A program made the translations under genes and the position numbers. From Vibrio metoecus (GTDB taxonomy: Bacteria; Pseudomonadota; Gammaproteobacteria; Enterobacterales; Vibrionaceae), in NCBI RefSeq assembly GCF_000696385.1, contig NZ_JJMN01000021.1, forward strand, positions 40,106 to 104,105: 64,000 nt of DNA. Reading direction: 5' to 3'. Shown one piece after another: positions 39,211-47,898 of the stretch. Numbering within the stretch: the stretch's first letter is position 1; each line of letters starts with the position of its first letter. The notes beneath the pieces are model-generated. The model searched no databases. It saw only the letters and a list, made by a program, of their open reading frames with translations, and was not told where the DNA came from.

Positions 39211-39654
39211 TCAGTAGGCATTCACTCTGCGACGCAGCATGTTGAGCTTATCAACCTGGCGTCGAATATCACTGAAGAATTCTTCTTTCTCCATGGCCAG
39301 CGCTAGCTCCCATTCTTTGGCCAAACCTTGGCAGTCCAAAAATGCGTATCTCAGCTTCGTCTTTGAAATACGCAGCCCCTTGCTAAAGACCACGCGTTTG
39401 CCTCGTTGACCGTGAAAACTGTTGATGTACCACTCAATGCCAAAGCCATACTTAAAGTCTCTGATACGGACACCAAGCAGCCCCCAATCTTTAAAGGGCG
39501 CATTCTCGCGAACCTTGTAATGGGTAACCCAAAAGTCATCCACTTCAGCTCGTGCCAGCGCTTTTAGCCTGTCCGTTTCTTGCTGAAGTAAATCTGATAC
39601 CACTGTTTTCCATTGTTCATTGACGATTTCTACCAAACCAATTTCCCCATCCAA
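39211..39654 (-). CDS. mobI: Mobilisation protein MobI
   Basis: 147 residues, intact, convergent with rumB (10-nt gap). Predicted mostly helical at both ends (WKTVVSDLLQQETDRLKALA; SDIRRQVDKLNMLRRRV) with a central beta part (DFKYGFGIEWYINSFHG). In SXT the gene between rumB and the ParM-like gene was identified as mobI, needed for oriT-dependent transfer, with oriT in the adjacent spacer; identification here is by position and size. Confidence 0.75.
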   Translation of the reverse strand: MDGEIGLVEIVNEQWKTVVSDLLQQETDRLKALARAEVDDFWVTHYKVRENAPFKDWGLLGVRIRDFKYGFGIEWYINSFHGQRGKRVVFSKGLRISKTKLRYAFLDCQGLAKEWELALAMEKEEFFSDIRRQVDKLNMLRRRVNAY

Positions 39655-40119
39655 TTAACCCCAAAAGCCAAAACCACTATCCGTTTGGCTTTTGGATCGA
39701 AACGCCAAACGTAAAACTCCCGTCACAATCACTGTTTGGCATCTCGATATAAATCAACTCGCGCAACCCCATACCTGACAAGGGATACAGGCCGATTTCA
39801 CTTAAAAACGCCTAAAAAGACGTATCGCCATGAAGATACAAACCGTTTGGCGAGTTCAGGTCAGAATGCAAACGAACGTTTGGCGTCTCGATTTTTTTGG
39901 CTCAGTCATCCGCCGCCAAACAGAGCCTATTCTCATACTTTTGCGAAAATGCAATAGGCAGATAGATGAAAGGATTTGTCACCTTTCTGCCCACCGCCAG
40001 TGCACCGAATCCTGATAATGACATTTGAGTGAACCGCCAGAGCACTTGGAAAAGCCCAAGCGTAAACAGCGCGGTTGATTGAAAACCGTTAGAGCACTTT
40101 GAGTGCACAGGAGATAAGT
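39655..40119. other. oriT: oriT region and putative partition site (srpC), with GTTTGGC repeats
   Basis: 465 bp between divergent mobI and the ParM-like gene, the established oriT place in SXT/R391. Six copies of GTTTGGC occur: direct at 39683, 39734, 39845 and 39878, inverted at 39704 and 39915. Two of them extend to GTTTGGC(A/G)TCTCGAT. AGAGCACTT occurs twice (40040, 40091) just before the ParM-like gene. Either set could be the binding site of the partition adaptor or of the relaxosome; the exact nick site cannot be placed. Confidence 0.7.
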
Positions 40120-41094
40120 ATGTTTGTACTAGGCGTAGATATCGGTTACTCAAACCTGAAGCTGGCAATTGGCCAATCAGGCAGTGAACCGAAAACCATT
40201 ATTCTGCCTGCGGGTGCCGGTCCTGCGGATCGTATGCCGGAGCGTATCGGTGGAGGCGATGATGAAACTTGTTTGTATGTATCTGTCGATAATGAGCGTT
40301 GGGCCGCTGGTGTGCCTGCTGGACGCCTTCAAGGCTGGGAACGAGAGCTTCACCCGGAGTATCCCACCACAAAAACCTATAAGGCGCTTTTTCATGCCGC
40401 CTTGTTAATGGCTGAAACAGAATCCATCGATTTGGTTGTCACTGGATTACCGGTTTCCCAGTTTCATGAACCACAACGTAAGTCTGACCTTGTGCAGCGT
40501 TTAAAAGGTGTCCATCAAGTGACGCCTAAGCGCAGCATAACTGTTCATGACGTCAAAGTGCTGCCGCAGCCTGCCGGTGCCTATATGGATCTGGTTCAAA
40601 CAGGTGGTGATTTGGGCTTGATTGAAGAAGGTCGCGTCGTCGTCATAGATCCAGGCTTCTTTTCTGTTGACTGGGTTGCCCTTGAGGCCGGAGAAATTCG
40701 CTACAGCTCATCAGGAACCAGTCTTCAGGCAATGTCCGTGCTACTTGAAACGATTGATAAGCTGATTTCGGAAGATCATGGTGCCAAAGTGGGTATGGAT
40801 CGACTTGAAAAAGCCATGAGAACCGGCGACTTGCAGGTGCTGCTATTTGGAGAAAAAGTCGATATTTCACCTTATCTGAATGCTGCCATGAAAAAGGTAG
40901 CGCCTGTTGCTCTAACAGCCATGCGCCAATCCATGCGTGACGAAAGCATCAATGCGGACTTGGTTTTGATCGCCGGAGGGGGAGCCTTGGCTTATAAGGA
41001 AGCGGCCAAAGAGATTTTTTCACGAAGCAAGATCATCGTGCCGGAACAGTCTGTTTTGGCGAACGTCCGAGGCTTCTGGTTTTATGGGGCCTGA
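40120..41094 (+). CDS. srpM: Actin-like partition ATPase SrpM (ParM/StbA family)
   Basis: 324 residues. Actin-fold motifs: VLGVDIGYSNLKLAIG (phosphate 1), VVIDPGFFSVDWVAL (phosphate 2) and DLVLIAGGGALAYKEAAKEIF (adenosine). Forms filaments that keep the replicating, circular ICE in dividing cells. ATG 40120 is preferred to the upstream in-frame codon because AGGAGA lies 6 nt before it. Forms an operon with the next gene (2-nt gap). Confidence 0.85.
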   Translation: MFVLGVDIGYSNLKLAIGQSGSEPKTIILPAGAGPADRMPERIGGGDDETCLYVSVDNERWAAGVPAGRLQGWERELHPEYPTTKTYKALFHAALLMAETESIDLVVTGLPVSQFHEPQRKSDLVQRLKGVHQVTPKRSITVHDVKVLPQPAGAYMDLVQTGGDLGLIEEGRVVVIDPGFFSVDWVALEAGEIRYSSSGTSLQAMSVLLETIDKLISEDHGAKVGMDRLEKAMRTGDLQVLLFGEKVDISPYLNAAMKKVAPVALTAMRQSMRDESINADLVLIAGGGALAYKEAAKEIFSRSKIIVPEQSVLANVRGFWFYGA

Positions 41095-41096
41095 TC

Positions 41097-41366
41097 ATGA
41101 GAGTTGTCGTCAACATTCCCCCAGGGAGCCACCCTGAACTGCTCAAAGAATTAGAAAAGACGCCGCCACGGGAACGCGCTGAGCGTCTGCGGATGCTGGC
41201 CACCTTTGGGTTAATTCACATGAGCCAACCCAATCTATCCACGACATCTGTACCGGTGGATGGCCTTGCACCAGATGGTGAAGTGACTTTTATGAGTACA
41301 GCGCCAGAACCCAAAGCAGAATCACGTAAACAATCATTAAAATCAAAACTAGGGCTGGGCTTATAA
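41097..41366 (+). CDS. srpR: Putative partition adaptor SrpR
   Basis: 89 residues: MRVVVNIPPGSHPELLKELE fits the beta-helix-helix start of a small DNA-binding adaptor, and the basic tail ESRKQSLKSKLGLGL could contact SrpM. Directly follows srpM, the usual place of the parR-like gene, and ends 1 nt before the integrase start. Identification rests mainly on position. Confidence 0.65.
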   Translation: MRVVVNIPPGSHPELLKELEKTPPRERAERLRMLATFGLIHMSQPNLSTTSVPVDGLAPDGEVTFMSTAPEPKAESRKQSLKSKLGLGL

Positions 41367-41367
41367 C

Positions 41368-42609
41368 ATGGCGTTATCAGTTAGCTGGCTCGATGCCAGG
41401 TTAAATAAAGAAGCAAAAGAAACCGTAGTAAAAGCCGACCGAGATGGGCTAAGTGCTCGGGTATCGCCCAAGGGCAAAATTGTTTTTCAGTTTCGTTATC
41501 GGTTCGATGGCAAGCAACAGCGGGTAGACATAGGTACTTACCCACTTATGAAGCTTGCTGAAGCCAGGAATGAGCTGGATAGATTAAGGGCGGTACTCGA
41601 CCAGGGCAGAAACCCCAAGCTCTACCTTCAGCAGGAGCGGGCCAAGTATTCTGCCAATCAAAGTTTCGAATCGATTTTTCGAGACTGGATAGACTCTGCC
41701 GGTAAGCAAGGGCTAAAGGAGAAAACGTGGCACTACCAAAAACGCAGCAGTGAAATATATTTGCTGCCCCGACTTGGCAAGTACCCATTAACTGACATCA
41801 ATGAATTGTCCTTACGAAACTGTCTTCGTGAGGTTTCGGAGTCGTCCCCTTCAAACACAGAACGTCTGGTGTCTGTGTTGCACAAGTTTTATGACTGGCT
41901 AATTGATGAACAAATTTTGGAAATTAACGCTGCCGCTGGGATCACAGCAAAAAAGGTTGGCGGTAAGAAAGGTAAACGAACTCGGGTGCTAAACGATAAC
42001 GAGATCAGGATACTTTGGCGCTATTTGCACGAGTCAAAAATCACTGAGAAGAACCGCATCTACATAAAATTGCTTCTGCTATTGGGCGGTCGCAAGGGCG
42101 AACTCATTCAAGCTGAAAAGCATCACTTTGACTTGCAATCTGCAATGTGGACAGTGCCCATAGAGATCCGCAAACAAGGTGAGAAAATTGGAGCGCCGAT
42201 CATGCGGCCACTAATTAAACCGGCTATCGAGCTGATTGAACTGGCGATGCAGATGAGCAAATCAACTTACTTGTTTCCCGCGAACGGACAAGAAGAGCTT
42301 GCCACAAATGGCTTTGATACCACTATTCCTAACAATGTGAAAATTTGGGCTCGCAGGTCGCTTAGTGTCGAGATGGAACATTGGTCTATGCATGATCTTC
42401 GCAGAACGATGCGAACGCGAATGTCTGCCATTACGACGCAAGAAGTTGCCGAGTTGATGATTGGCCACAGCAAAAAAGGGTTGGATGCTATCTACAACCA
42501 ATATCAGTACCTGGATGAAATGCGTCATGCTTACGACGTTTGGTATCAACAACTAGAAACCATCATTGAGCCGACAGGTTTTCCATTCAACTGGCGTTTC
42601 AGACAATAA
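41368..42609 (+). CDS. int: Tyrosine recombinase integrase of the ICE
   Basis: 413 residues. An N-terminal arm-binding domain of the DUF4102 type (KADRDGLSARVSPKGKIVFQFRY) and a C-terminal catalytic domain with the full set Arg242, His342, Arg345, His367 and Tyr376 (MHDLRR; IGHSKKGLDAIY). Catalyses integration into and excision from prfC, the disrupted gene 0.7 kb away. Starts 1 nt after srpR without a clear ribosome-binding site, so translation may be coupled. Confidence 0.95.
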   Translation: MALSVSWLDARLNKEAKETVVKADRDGLSARVSPKGKIVFQFRYRFDGKQQRVDIGTYPLMKLAEARNELDRLRAVLDQGRNPKLYLQQERAKYSANQSFESIFRDWIDSAGKQGLKEKTWHYQKRSSEIYLLPRLGKYPLTDINELSLRNCLREVSESSPSNTERLVSVLHKFYDWLIDEQILEINAAAGITAKKVGGKKGKRTRVLNDNEIRILWRYLHESKITEKNRIYIKLLLLLGGRKGELIQAEKHHFDLQSAMWTVPIEIRKQGEKIGAPIMRPLIKPAIELIELAMQMSKSTYLFPANGQEELATNGFDTTIPNNVKIWARRSLSVEMEHWSMHDLRRTMRTRMSAITTQEVAELMIGHSKKGLDAIYNQYQYLDEMRHAYDVWYQQLETIIEPTGFPFNWRFRQ

Positions 42610-42635
42610 AAGAAAGAGGCTCAGTCCTCTTTCTT
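42610..42635. terminator. Bidirectional terminator between int and the AlpA-like gene
   Basis: AAGAAAGAGG and CCTCTTTCTT form a 10-bp stem with a 6-base loop. It begins at the int stop and overlaps the end of the convergent small gene; T-rich arms suit both strands. Confidence 0.6.
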
Positions 42636-42836
42636 CTCATACTCTTCCAAGTCTTCAATGTGCCACAGCTTGTTTCGTGTATTTCGATTGATACGAGGTT
42701 GCGGCAAGCTGCCATCTTTTATTCTTCGCCAGAGCGTCGTATAGCTAATGTGGTAACGAGCCATAACTTCGTAAGACGTGAGAAAAGGGGTTACTTGGTG
42801 CGCTACTGCTGTCATCTGCATTCTCCTGAAAATCAA
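42621..42836 (-). CDS. AlpA-like DNA-binding protein, putative excisionase Xis
   Basis: 71 residues; the part from about residue 17 (FLTSYEVMARYHISYTTLWRR) is the winged-helix of AlpA/MerR-type excisionases, followed by GSLPQPRINRNTRNKLWHIED. Convergent with int and the gene nearest to the chromosome, a fitting place for the recombination directionality factor. Start could be ATG 42836 or the internal ATG 15 nt downstream (MTAVAHQ). Confidence 0.7.
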   Translation of the reverse strand: MIFRRMQMTAVAHQVTPFLTSYEVMARYHISYTTLWRRIKDGSLPQPRINRNTRNKLWHIEDLEEYEKKED

Positions 42837-43252
42837 TGTAAAGCTATCATCGCCTGATTCATCACTTGTTGATGGTCAGAAAGATGCATGATTTGTTCAG
42901 AAGATCAGGTCCATACAAATGAACTTTTAGGACAGCAGAAAAAAACCGGTAACCAACTCAACCGGCAAACAATTAGAGATAATCGCGAACGTCTTACCAT
43001 CATTTCTCGATTTTTGGCATAAAAAATATAGGCAAGTTTTGGCCAGAACCCAGTAACCACAAGGCCTACAGCTAGGTTTGTGTCATGAAATTTGGCTAAA
43101 AACGGTAAATATGGTGATTTGTACTCAAGTTTGTACACACTTTCCGAGGTTACGCTTGAACATCATTGAAAAGCAAAGAAACGAGAAAAAGACAAAAAGC
43201 CTTTAAATTCAGTACGTAGAGATGTGATTGTGGTGTGCAATGAAAGGTGATT
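42837..43252. other. ICE end, gene-free
   Basis: 416 bp between the AlpA-like gene and the prfC fragment. No convincing gene. It should hold the int/xis-binding arm sites of the attachment region; I could not identify clear repeats by eye. Confidence 0.5.
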
Positions 43253-43345
43253 TTAAGCGTTGAAAAGCTGGGCGGCATCAGGGTGCGAAATGATCGCAAA
43301 TGTGCGGCGTTTTGACACTTCGCCGAAATAGGGTGTAGTTGACAT
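43253..43345 (-). pseudogene. prfC: 5' fragment of prfC at the ICE junction (attL)
   Basis: The minus strand encodes MSTTPYFGEVSKRRTFAIIS, then HPDA, the start of peptide chain release factor 3; in intact RF3 the next residues are GKTT (the P-loop). Instead the frame goes AQLFNA and stops. So prfC is cut at about codon 24 (near 43275), where the ICE begins. The SXT/R391 family is known to insert here and to supply a replacement 5' end for prfC at the other junction. Confidence 0.92.
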
Positions 43346-43554
43346 CAACAGATTCTCTTTGTGCTTGGGTCAGCTTACGTGAGCTGACTAGCGTTTCGGT
43401 TCAAATTTGCGCGGTATTCTCCCTTATCTTGGCTCTGGGAGCAACTTCACTGCAATTAATGAGTGATTTCATATTTTTCCCATCACCGTTTTAATTAATT
43501 TATCAATAAACATGAACTATAACTGTAGAGAGTAGATAAAAATGAAGTCGGCCT

Positions 43555-45616
43555 ATGACCAAATTTCGTAAGATTCATTCGTTGGCCTTTAAGCAAGCCA
43601 AAAAGTGTTTTTTTAGTCTCCCGTAACTATTGGGGCTCTGTTTTAGCCTATACCATACGACTGTCTGATTTACATCAAGAACAGAGCAAGGTTCAGGAGC
43701 ACTACAACTTTAAACTGGTGCAGAGTTATGAGAACGCCAGCCAAGCTGCTTATCATCTGAATAATTTGCTGGCGGAGCAGGTCGCCACAACCTTAATGCT
43801 CGACCCTGGGATTTTTAAAGTTGAAATTGTCGATGATTTTGGGGATGTCATGACCCGCAAAGAGCGGGAGATTGGTAAGCAGAGTGAATGGGTCAATGCA
43901 TTAGCAAGTTACCTGACGCCTTCGGTCTCCGTATTCAGTGCCGAACTGCATCAACCCAACTCAAATGTGGTGGTCGGTAAATTGAGCTTCTACATCGATG
44001 GAACTTCGATCGCCAAAGAATTCATTGCCAAAACCACACGGGTGCTTTTGTTCGACCTTTTGCGCAACACCTTGCTCACAACGATTTTACTGATCTTTTT
44101 CTACCAAAAGCTATCGCGCCCAATCACCATGTTGATTGGCTGGGTAAACTCACTCAATGATACTCAGCGCTCGCCGCTGCCACCTCGCCTAACCCACGAT
44201 GATGAACTCAGCGAGCTAGCTTCTACCTTTCAATCAATGTGGAAAGGCAAAGAGCTAGCCGAATCTAAACTCAATCAGCTCGCCTATTACGACAGCTTAA
44301 CAGGGCTAGCTAATCGCAGCTTATTGCTACAAAAACTCAGTGATGCAATTACGACAGCGCAAAATGCACACACGACTGGAGCACTGTTCTATCTCGATCT
44401 CGATCGCTTCAAAACCATTAATGATTCGCTTGGCCATACCATTGGCGATCAGTTGATTAAAGCCGTCGCACTGCGCATGGATGCATGGACAAAGAATGAC
44501 TATCTCTCAGCGCGGATTGGTGGTGATGAATTTGTGGTGCTCATCCCCTATTTATCCCCCAACAAAGCGGAAGAGGTGGCCAAACAGTTGCTTACCCTGA
44601 TTTCTAACCCTTATACCGTAGACGATCACCAACTTTACTGTACGGTGAGTATCGGTATCTCGATTTTTCCTTCGGTTGGGATCAGTAATATTGATGTGTT
44701 ACGCCAAGCTGATACTGCGCTTTATCGAGCTAAAGCCAGTGGACGTAATAAATTCATGTTCTATGAGCCAGAAATGCAGGCGCAGGTCGAATCGTTTTTG
44801 GAGATTGAAAAAGGACTTCACGAAGCCCTCAATCAACATCAGCTAGAGCTGTATTATCAACCTCAAGTCGATGAGCAACATCATATCATTGGGGTAGAAG
44901 CACTGATTCGTTGGAATCATCCGAAACGCGGATTACTGCCTCCAGGTGTGTTTATGCCGATTGCCGAAGAGACTGGGCAGATTTTGCCCATCGGTACTTG
45001 GATAATTGAGCAAGCCTGTTATCAATACGCTCAGTGGAAAAAACAAGGCATTTTACCGCCGCATTTTCGCCGCTTGGCGATCAATATTAGCCCACTACAA
45101 TTTGCTCAAGACTCGTTTATCGAACAGGTTAACCATGCGTTGCGCCAAGCTGGGATCACCGGAGAACCGATTGAGTTGGAGATTACTGAAAGTTTACTGC
45201 TTGAGAATGTAGAAAGTGCAATTCAGAAAATGGCTAAGCTCAAAGAGAGTCAGATCAGTATTTCGATCGATGATTTTGGTACGGGTTACTCTTCGTTGCG
45301 TTATCTAAAACATCTCGCAGTGGATGTGTTGAAAATTGATCGCTCGTTTGTCAATCAACTGCATCTGGATGATAACGACCAAGCCATCGTCGATACCATT
45401 TTGGCGATTGCCAGAAAGTTAAACTTGGAAGTCATTGCCGAGGGGGTTGAAGACACCTCTGAGCTGGCAGCACTCAAACAGCTTGGTTGTAACCAATTCC
45501 AAGGCTACCTGTTTGATAAACCGCTGCGCGCAGAAGAAATTGCACAACGGTTTGTGAGCAACAGTTATCGGAAAATTCAAACCTTACCGATCGCCACAAA
45601 TAGCTTACAAAAATAG
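43555..45616 (+). CDS. GGDEF-EAL cyclic-di-GMP enzyme (V. cholerae VC0658-like), frame interrupted near start
   Basis: Clean frame from 43718 is 632 residues; the true start is probably ATG 43555 (MTKFRKIHSLAFKQAKK), joined by a 1-nt correction at a T7 run (about 43607) to VSRNYWGSVLAYTIRLSDL. Domains: periplasmic sensor, a membrane segment (LLTTILLIFFYQKL), HAMP-like region, GGDEF with RIGGDEF intact, and EAL with GVEALIRWNHP intact, plus DDFGTGYSSL. Both catalytic motifs look active; the net direction cannot be told. Its end overlaps the convergent rimI by 12 nt. Confidence 0.87.
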
Positions 45617-46054
45617 GTAACTCATGATGATCGCATCTTCACTTTTACCATTTGCCGCAGGGTAGTAATTGATACGCCGATCAATTTCATTAAAGCCCGC
45701 TTGCTGATAAAGATGAAACGCACGCCGATTGCTTTCGCGCACTTCTAACCAAGCGCTTTCTGCATTTTGTTGCTCGCACTGAGCAATAAAATGATCAAGC
45801 AGTTGCTTGCCATAGCCTTTACCCTGCATGGCAGGATCAATCGCAATATTCAGCAAGGTCACTTCGCCAACAATATTCTGCGCATAGAAATACCCGACCA
45901 CCTGCTCATCCACCAACATCACCTGATGACGCGCACCACGACTATTGAGATCTCGCACCATAGATTCCTTCCAAGGGTGAGAGTGGGCTACGCGCTCAAT
46001 GCGCCAAACCGCATCCAAATGCTCAGATTGCATAGCCGTAAAAAATAAACTCAT
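45605..46054 (-). CDS. rimI: Ribosomal protein S18 alanine N-acetyltransferase RimI
   Basis: 149 residues from ATG 46054, which overlaps the holD stop as ATGA. GNAT fold: VTLLNIAIDPAMQGKGYGKQLL (acetyl-CoA binding), SAWLEVRESNRRAFHLYQQAGF and RINYYPA. Acetylates the N-terminus of S18. The holD-rimI pair is conserved in gammaproteobacteria. Confidence 0.92.
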   Translation of the reverse strand: MSLFFTAMQSEHLDAVWRIERVAHSHPWKESMVRDLNSRGARHQVMLVDEQVVGYFYAQNIVGEVTLLNIAIDPAMQGKGYGKQLLDHFIAQCEQQNAESAWLEVRESNRRAFHLYQQAGFNEIDRRINYYPAANGKSEDAIIMSYLFL

Positions 46055-46458
46055 GATGTGGTTCCTTGGTAAGCACAAATTTGTTGCCACAGTGCGCGGC
46101 GATATTGGGTATGACCATCAATCTCACTTAACCGCGGTGAATGCAGCGGCTTTTGAGCGTGATGAGGCAACGGCTCACAACCAGCAAACCAGATCCACTC
46201 TAAACCCTCATAAGCAAGGTGACTAAGCTGCATTGGAGCGATATGGCGAACCATTGACAGTTCAAGCTGAACGCTTTTGAGGATCCTCTCCAGCAATAGG
46301 ATTTCAGCCCCTTGCGGTGGCTCATTGGCGACCAGCAAGAGCCGGCAGCCTTGATCCAACGCTTGAGTCGGTGGTTGAAACCCCGCCAAACGTTCGGGAT
46401 GGATCAATTCCCATTGTTGAATGCCCATCGCGGACAAATAGTGTGAAGAAGAACGCAT
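46051..46458 (-). CDS. holD: DNA polymerase III psi subunit HolD
   Basis: 135 residues. The N-terminal segment SAMGIQQWELIHPERL is the chi/clamp-loader-binding region of psi; the remainder (LLLVANEPPQGAEILLLERILKSVQL) is a Rossmann-like fold. Bridges chi to the clamp loader. Translationally coupled to rimI. Confidence 0.87.
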   Translation of the reverse strand: MRSSSHYLSAMGIQQWELIHPERLAGFQPPTQALDQGCRLLLVANEPPQGAEILLLERILKSVQLELSMVRHIAPMQLSHLAYEGLEWIWFAGCEPLPHHAQKPLHSPRLSEIDGHTQYRRALWQQICAYQGTTS

Positions 46459-46564
46459 GGTATTACTCGCAGCCTATCTGAGCGGCAATGCTAACAAACA
46501 GAGGATTAGCGACTCAAGCGCTAGAGAGAAAAAGCAGCATAAATGCTCCTTTTTGAAAGGCGAT

Positions 46565-47068
46565 TTAGACAGCGGCAAACTCAGGGCTGTATTCGATAAG
46601 CCCAGATCGGCCATCCAACTCTCTTTCCCAGAGTGCAACCACACGAAAAGCCCCTTGCGGCGCATCCCAAGCACAGTGCAACTGATAGGATGCCGCATCT
46701 TCAAAGCCAAACCGTGCGTAGTAATCAGGATCGCCCAGAACCACACAGGCTGGATACCCTAGCTCTCCCAGAGAACTGAGTCCTTCTTTAACCAAATCCG
46801 CACCAATACCTTGGCGACGATACTCTTCTTTCACCGCCAACGGTGCTAAACCTTGCCAATTCAGATCTTCCCCAGCAACCGTCACAGGGCTAAACATCAC
46901 ATGTCCAAGGATTGCCCCTTCATCATCACAGGCAACCAATGACAACGTTCGCTTCCCATTTTCACGTAATGCCATCACTAAGTTAGCCTCGGCTTCAGTG
47001 GCAAAGACATTTTTCAACAGTTCATCGACAGCCAGAATATCGGCAGGTGCTTCAGTTCGAATAAGCAT
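46565..47068 (-). CDS. yhbS: GNAT acetyltransferase YhbS
   Basis: 167 residues from ATG 47068 (AGAGG upstream). Acetyl-CoA motif LAPLAVKEEYRRQGIGADLV and C-terminal DPDYYARFGFEDA identify the YhbS family. Substrate unknown. Overlaps the end of ubiT by 17 nt; the same ubiT-yhbS neighbourhood is seen in Escherichia coli (yhbT-yhbS). Confidence 0.85.
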   Translation of the reverse strand: MLIRTEAPADILAVDELLKNVFATEAEANLVMALRENGKRTLSLVACDDEGAILGHVMFSPVTVAGEDLNWQGLAPLAVKEEYRRQGIGADLVKEGLSSLGELGYPACVVLGDPDYYARFGFEDAASYQLHCAWDAPQGAFRVVALWERELDGRSGLIEYSPEFAAV

Positions 47069-47578
47069 TAATAACCTCTTGGGATGAATTCGGCTTTTGC
47101 ATCCCTTTATGCACAAAATCCGCCAACTGTTGAAGCAAAATTTGCAGCGGCTTGGGCAATTGTTGCAGATCCACGCTGTCCATCAGGTTTTTTACTTCCA
47201 ACCCGAGTTCAGTATCCCCTTCAATCGAAAGGCGGCGTTGGAAAAATAAAGTATCAGGGTCTTCTTTACGTCCCGCGATCAGCACCAAATCATTCAGACT
47301 GCCGCTAAAGCTGACATCTTCCTGAACCGGAGCATCTGCCACCACCAACTGTTCGTTTTGGTAGCTAATAAACCAACGTAAATCCATGTCCTTCACTTCG
47401 ACCTTCAGCCATTTCTCTTCGAGAAACTCAAAGTCCCCGTCTTGCAAGGCCTCGCGGAATACTAAACCCATTGCATCAAGCAAGGCTTTTTTTGAACGTT
47501 TTGAGGCAATAAGTGGATTGGAGATCGCAAAATTGAAGCAGCGTTCTGAACCAGTTGAGTGCGAATCTTGTTTAACAC
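47052..47578 (-). CDS. ubiT: SCP2-like protein UbiT, oxygen-independent ubiquinone synthesis (frame interrupted)
   Basis: Start is most likely GTG 47578 (LNKIRTQLVQNAASILRSPI), in a different frame from the main part; a 1-nt correction in the T7 run 47487-47493 joins it to ALLDAMGLVFREALQDGDFE. The rest has the SCP2 lipid-binding pattern LRWFISY, DVSFSGSLNDLVLIAGRKEDPDTLFFQRRLSIEGDTE. UbiT carries quinone precursors for the UbiU-UbiV hydroxylation. Those two genes are 2.4 kb away. Confidence 0.85.
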
Positions 47579-47898
47579 GAGCGTTATCCGTTACCTTGTT
47601 AGTCATTCTGCGATCATCATACTGGATGTCAAAAGACGGATTCCTGTTATGTATCAAAAAATAACTTCAGGCCGAGAACCTTTTCTACTGTGAAAATCAC
47701 AGTTATAGTGAATGAGTTACCGAATTGGTAACGCTATACCCCCAACAACATACCACTGCCGATATTGCTAGGTTGTAAAGTTAGATGAACGGCGTTCGAT
47801 GCGCTCATCAATCTCAAATACTACGATGCAAACTGTTAGTCGTTGTTAGAGGGGATATTATAAATGTCATCGCGCACGGACAGTTGGTAGTATTTTAA

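Noticed and set aside
39736..40015. Small plus-strand genes in the oriT region
   Set aside because: No ribosome-binding sites or protein-like composition; the repeated GTTTGGC motifs explain the sequence better as a DNA site.
42837..43252. tRNA attachment site at the ICE end
   Set aside because: The insertion target is prfC, shown by the release-factor fragment; no tRNA-like sequence is present.
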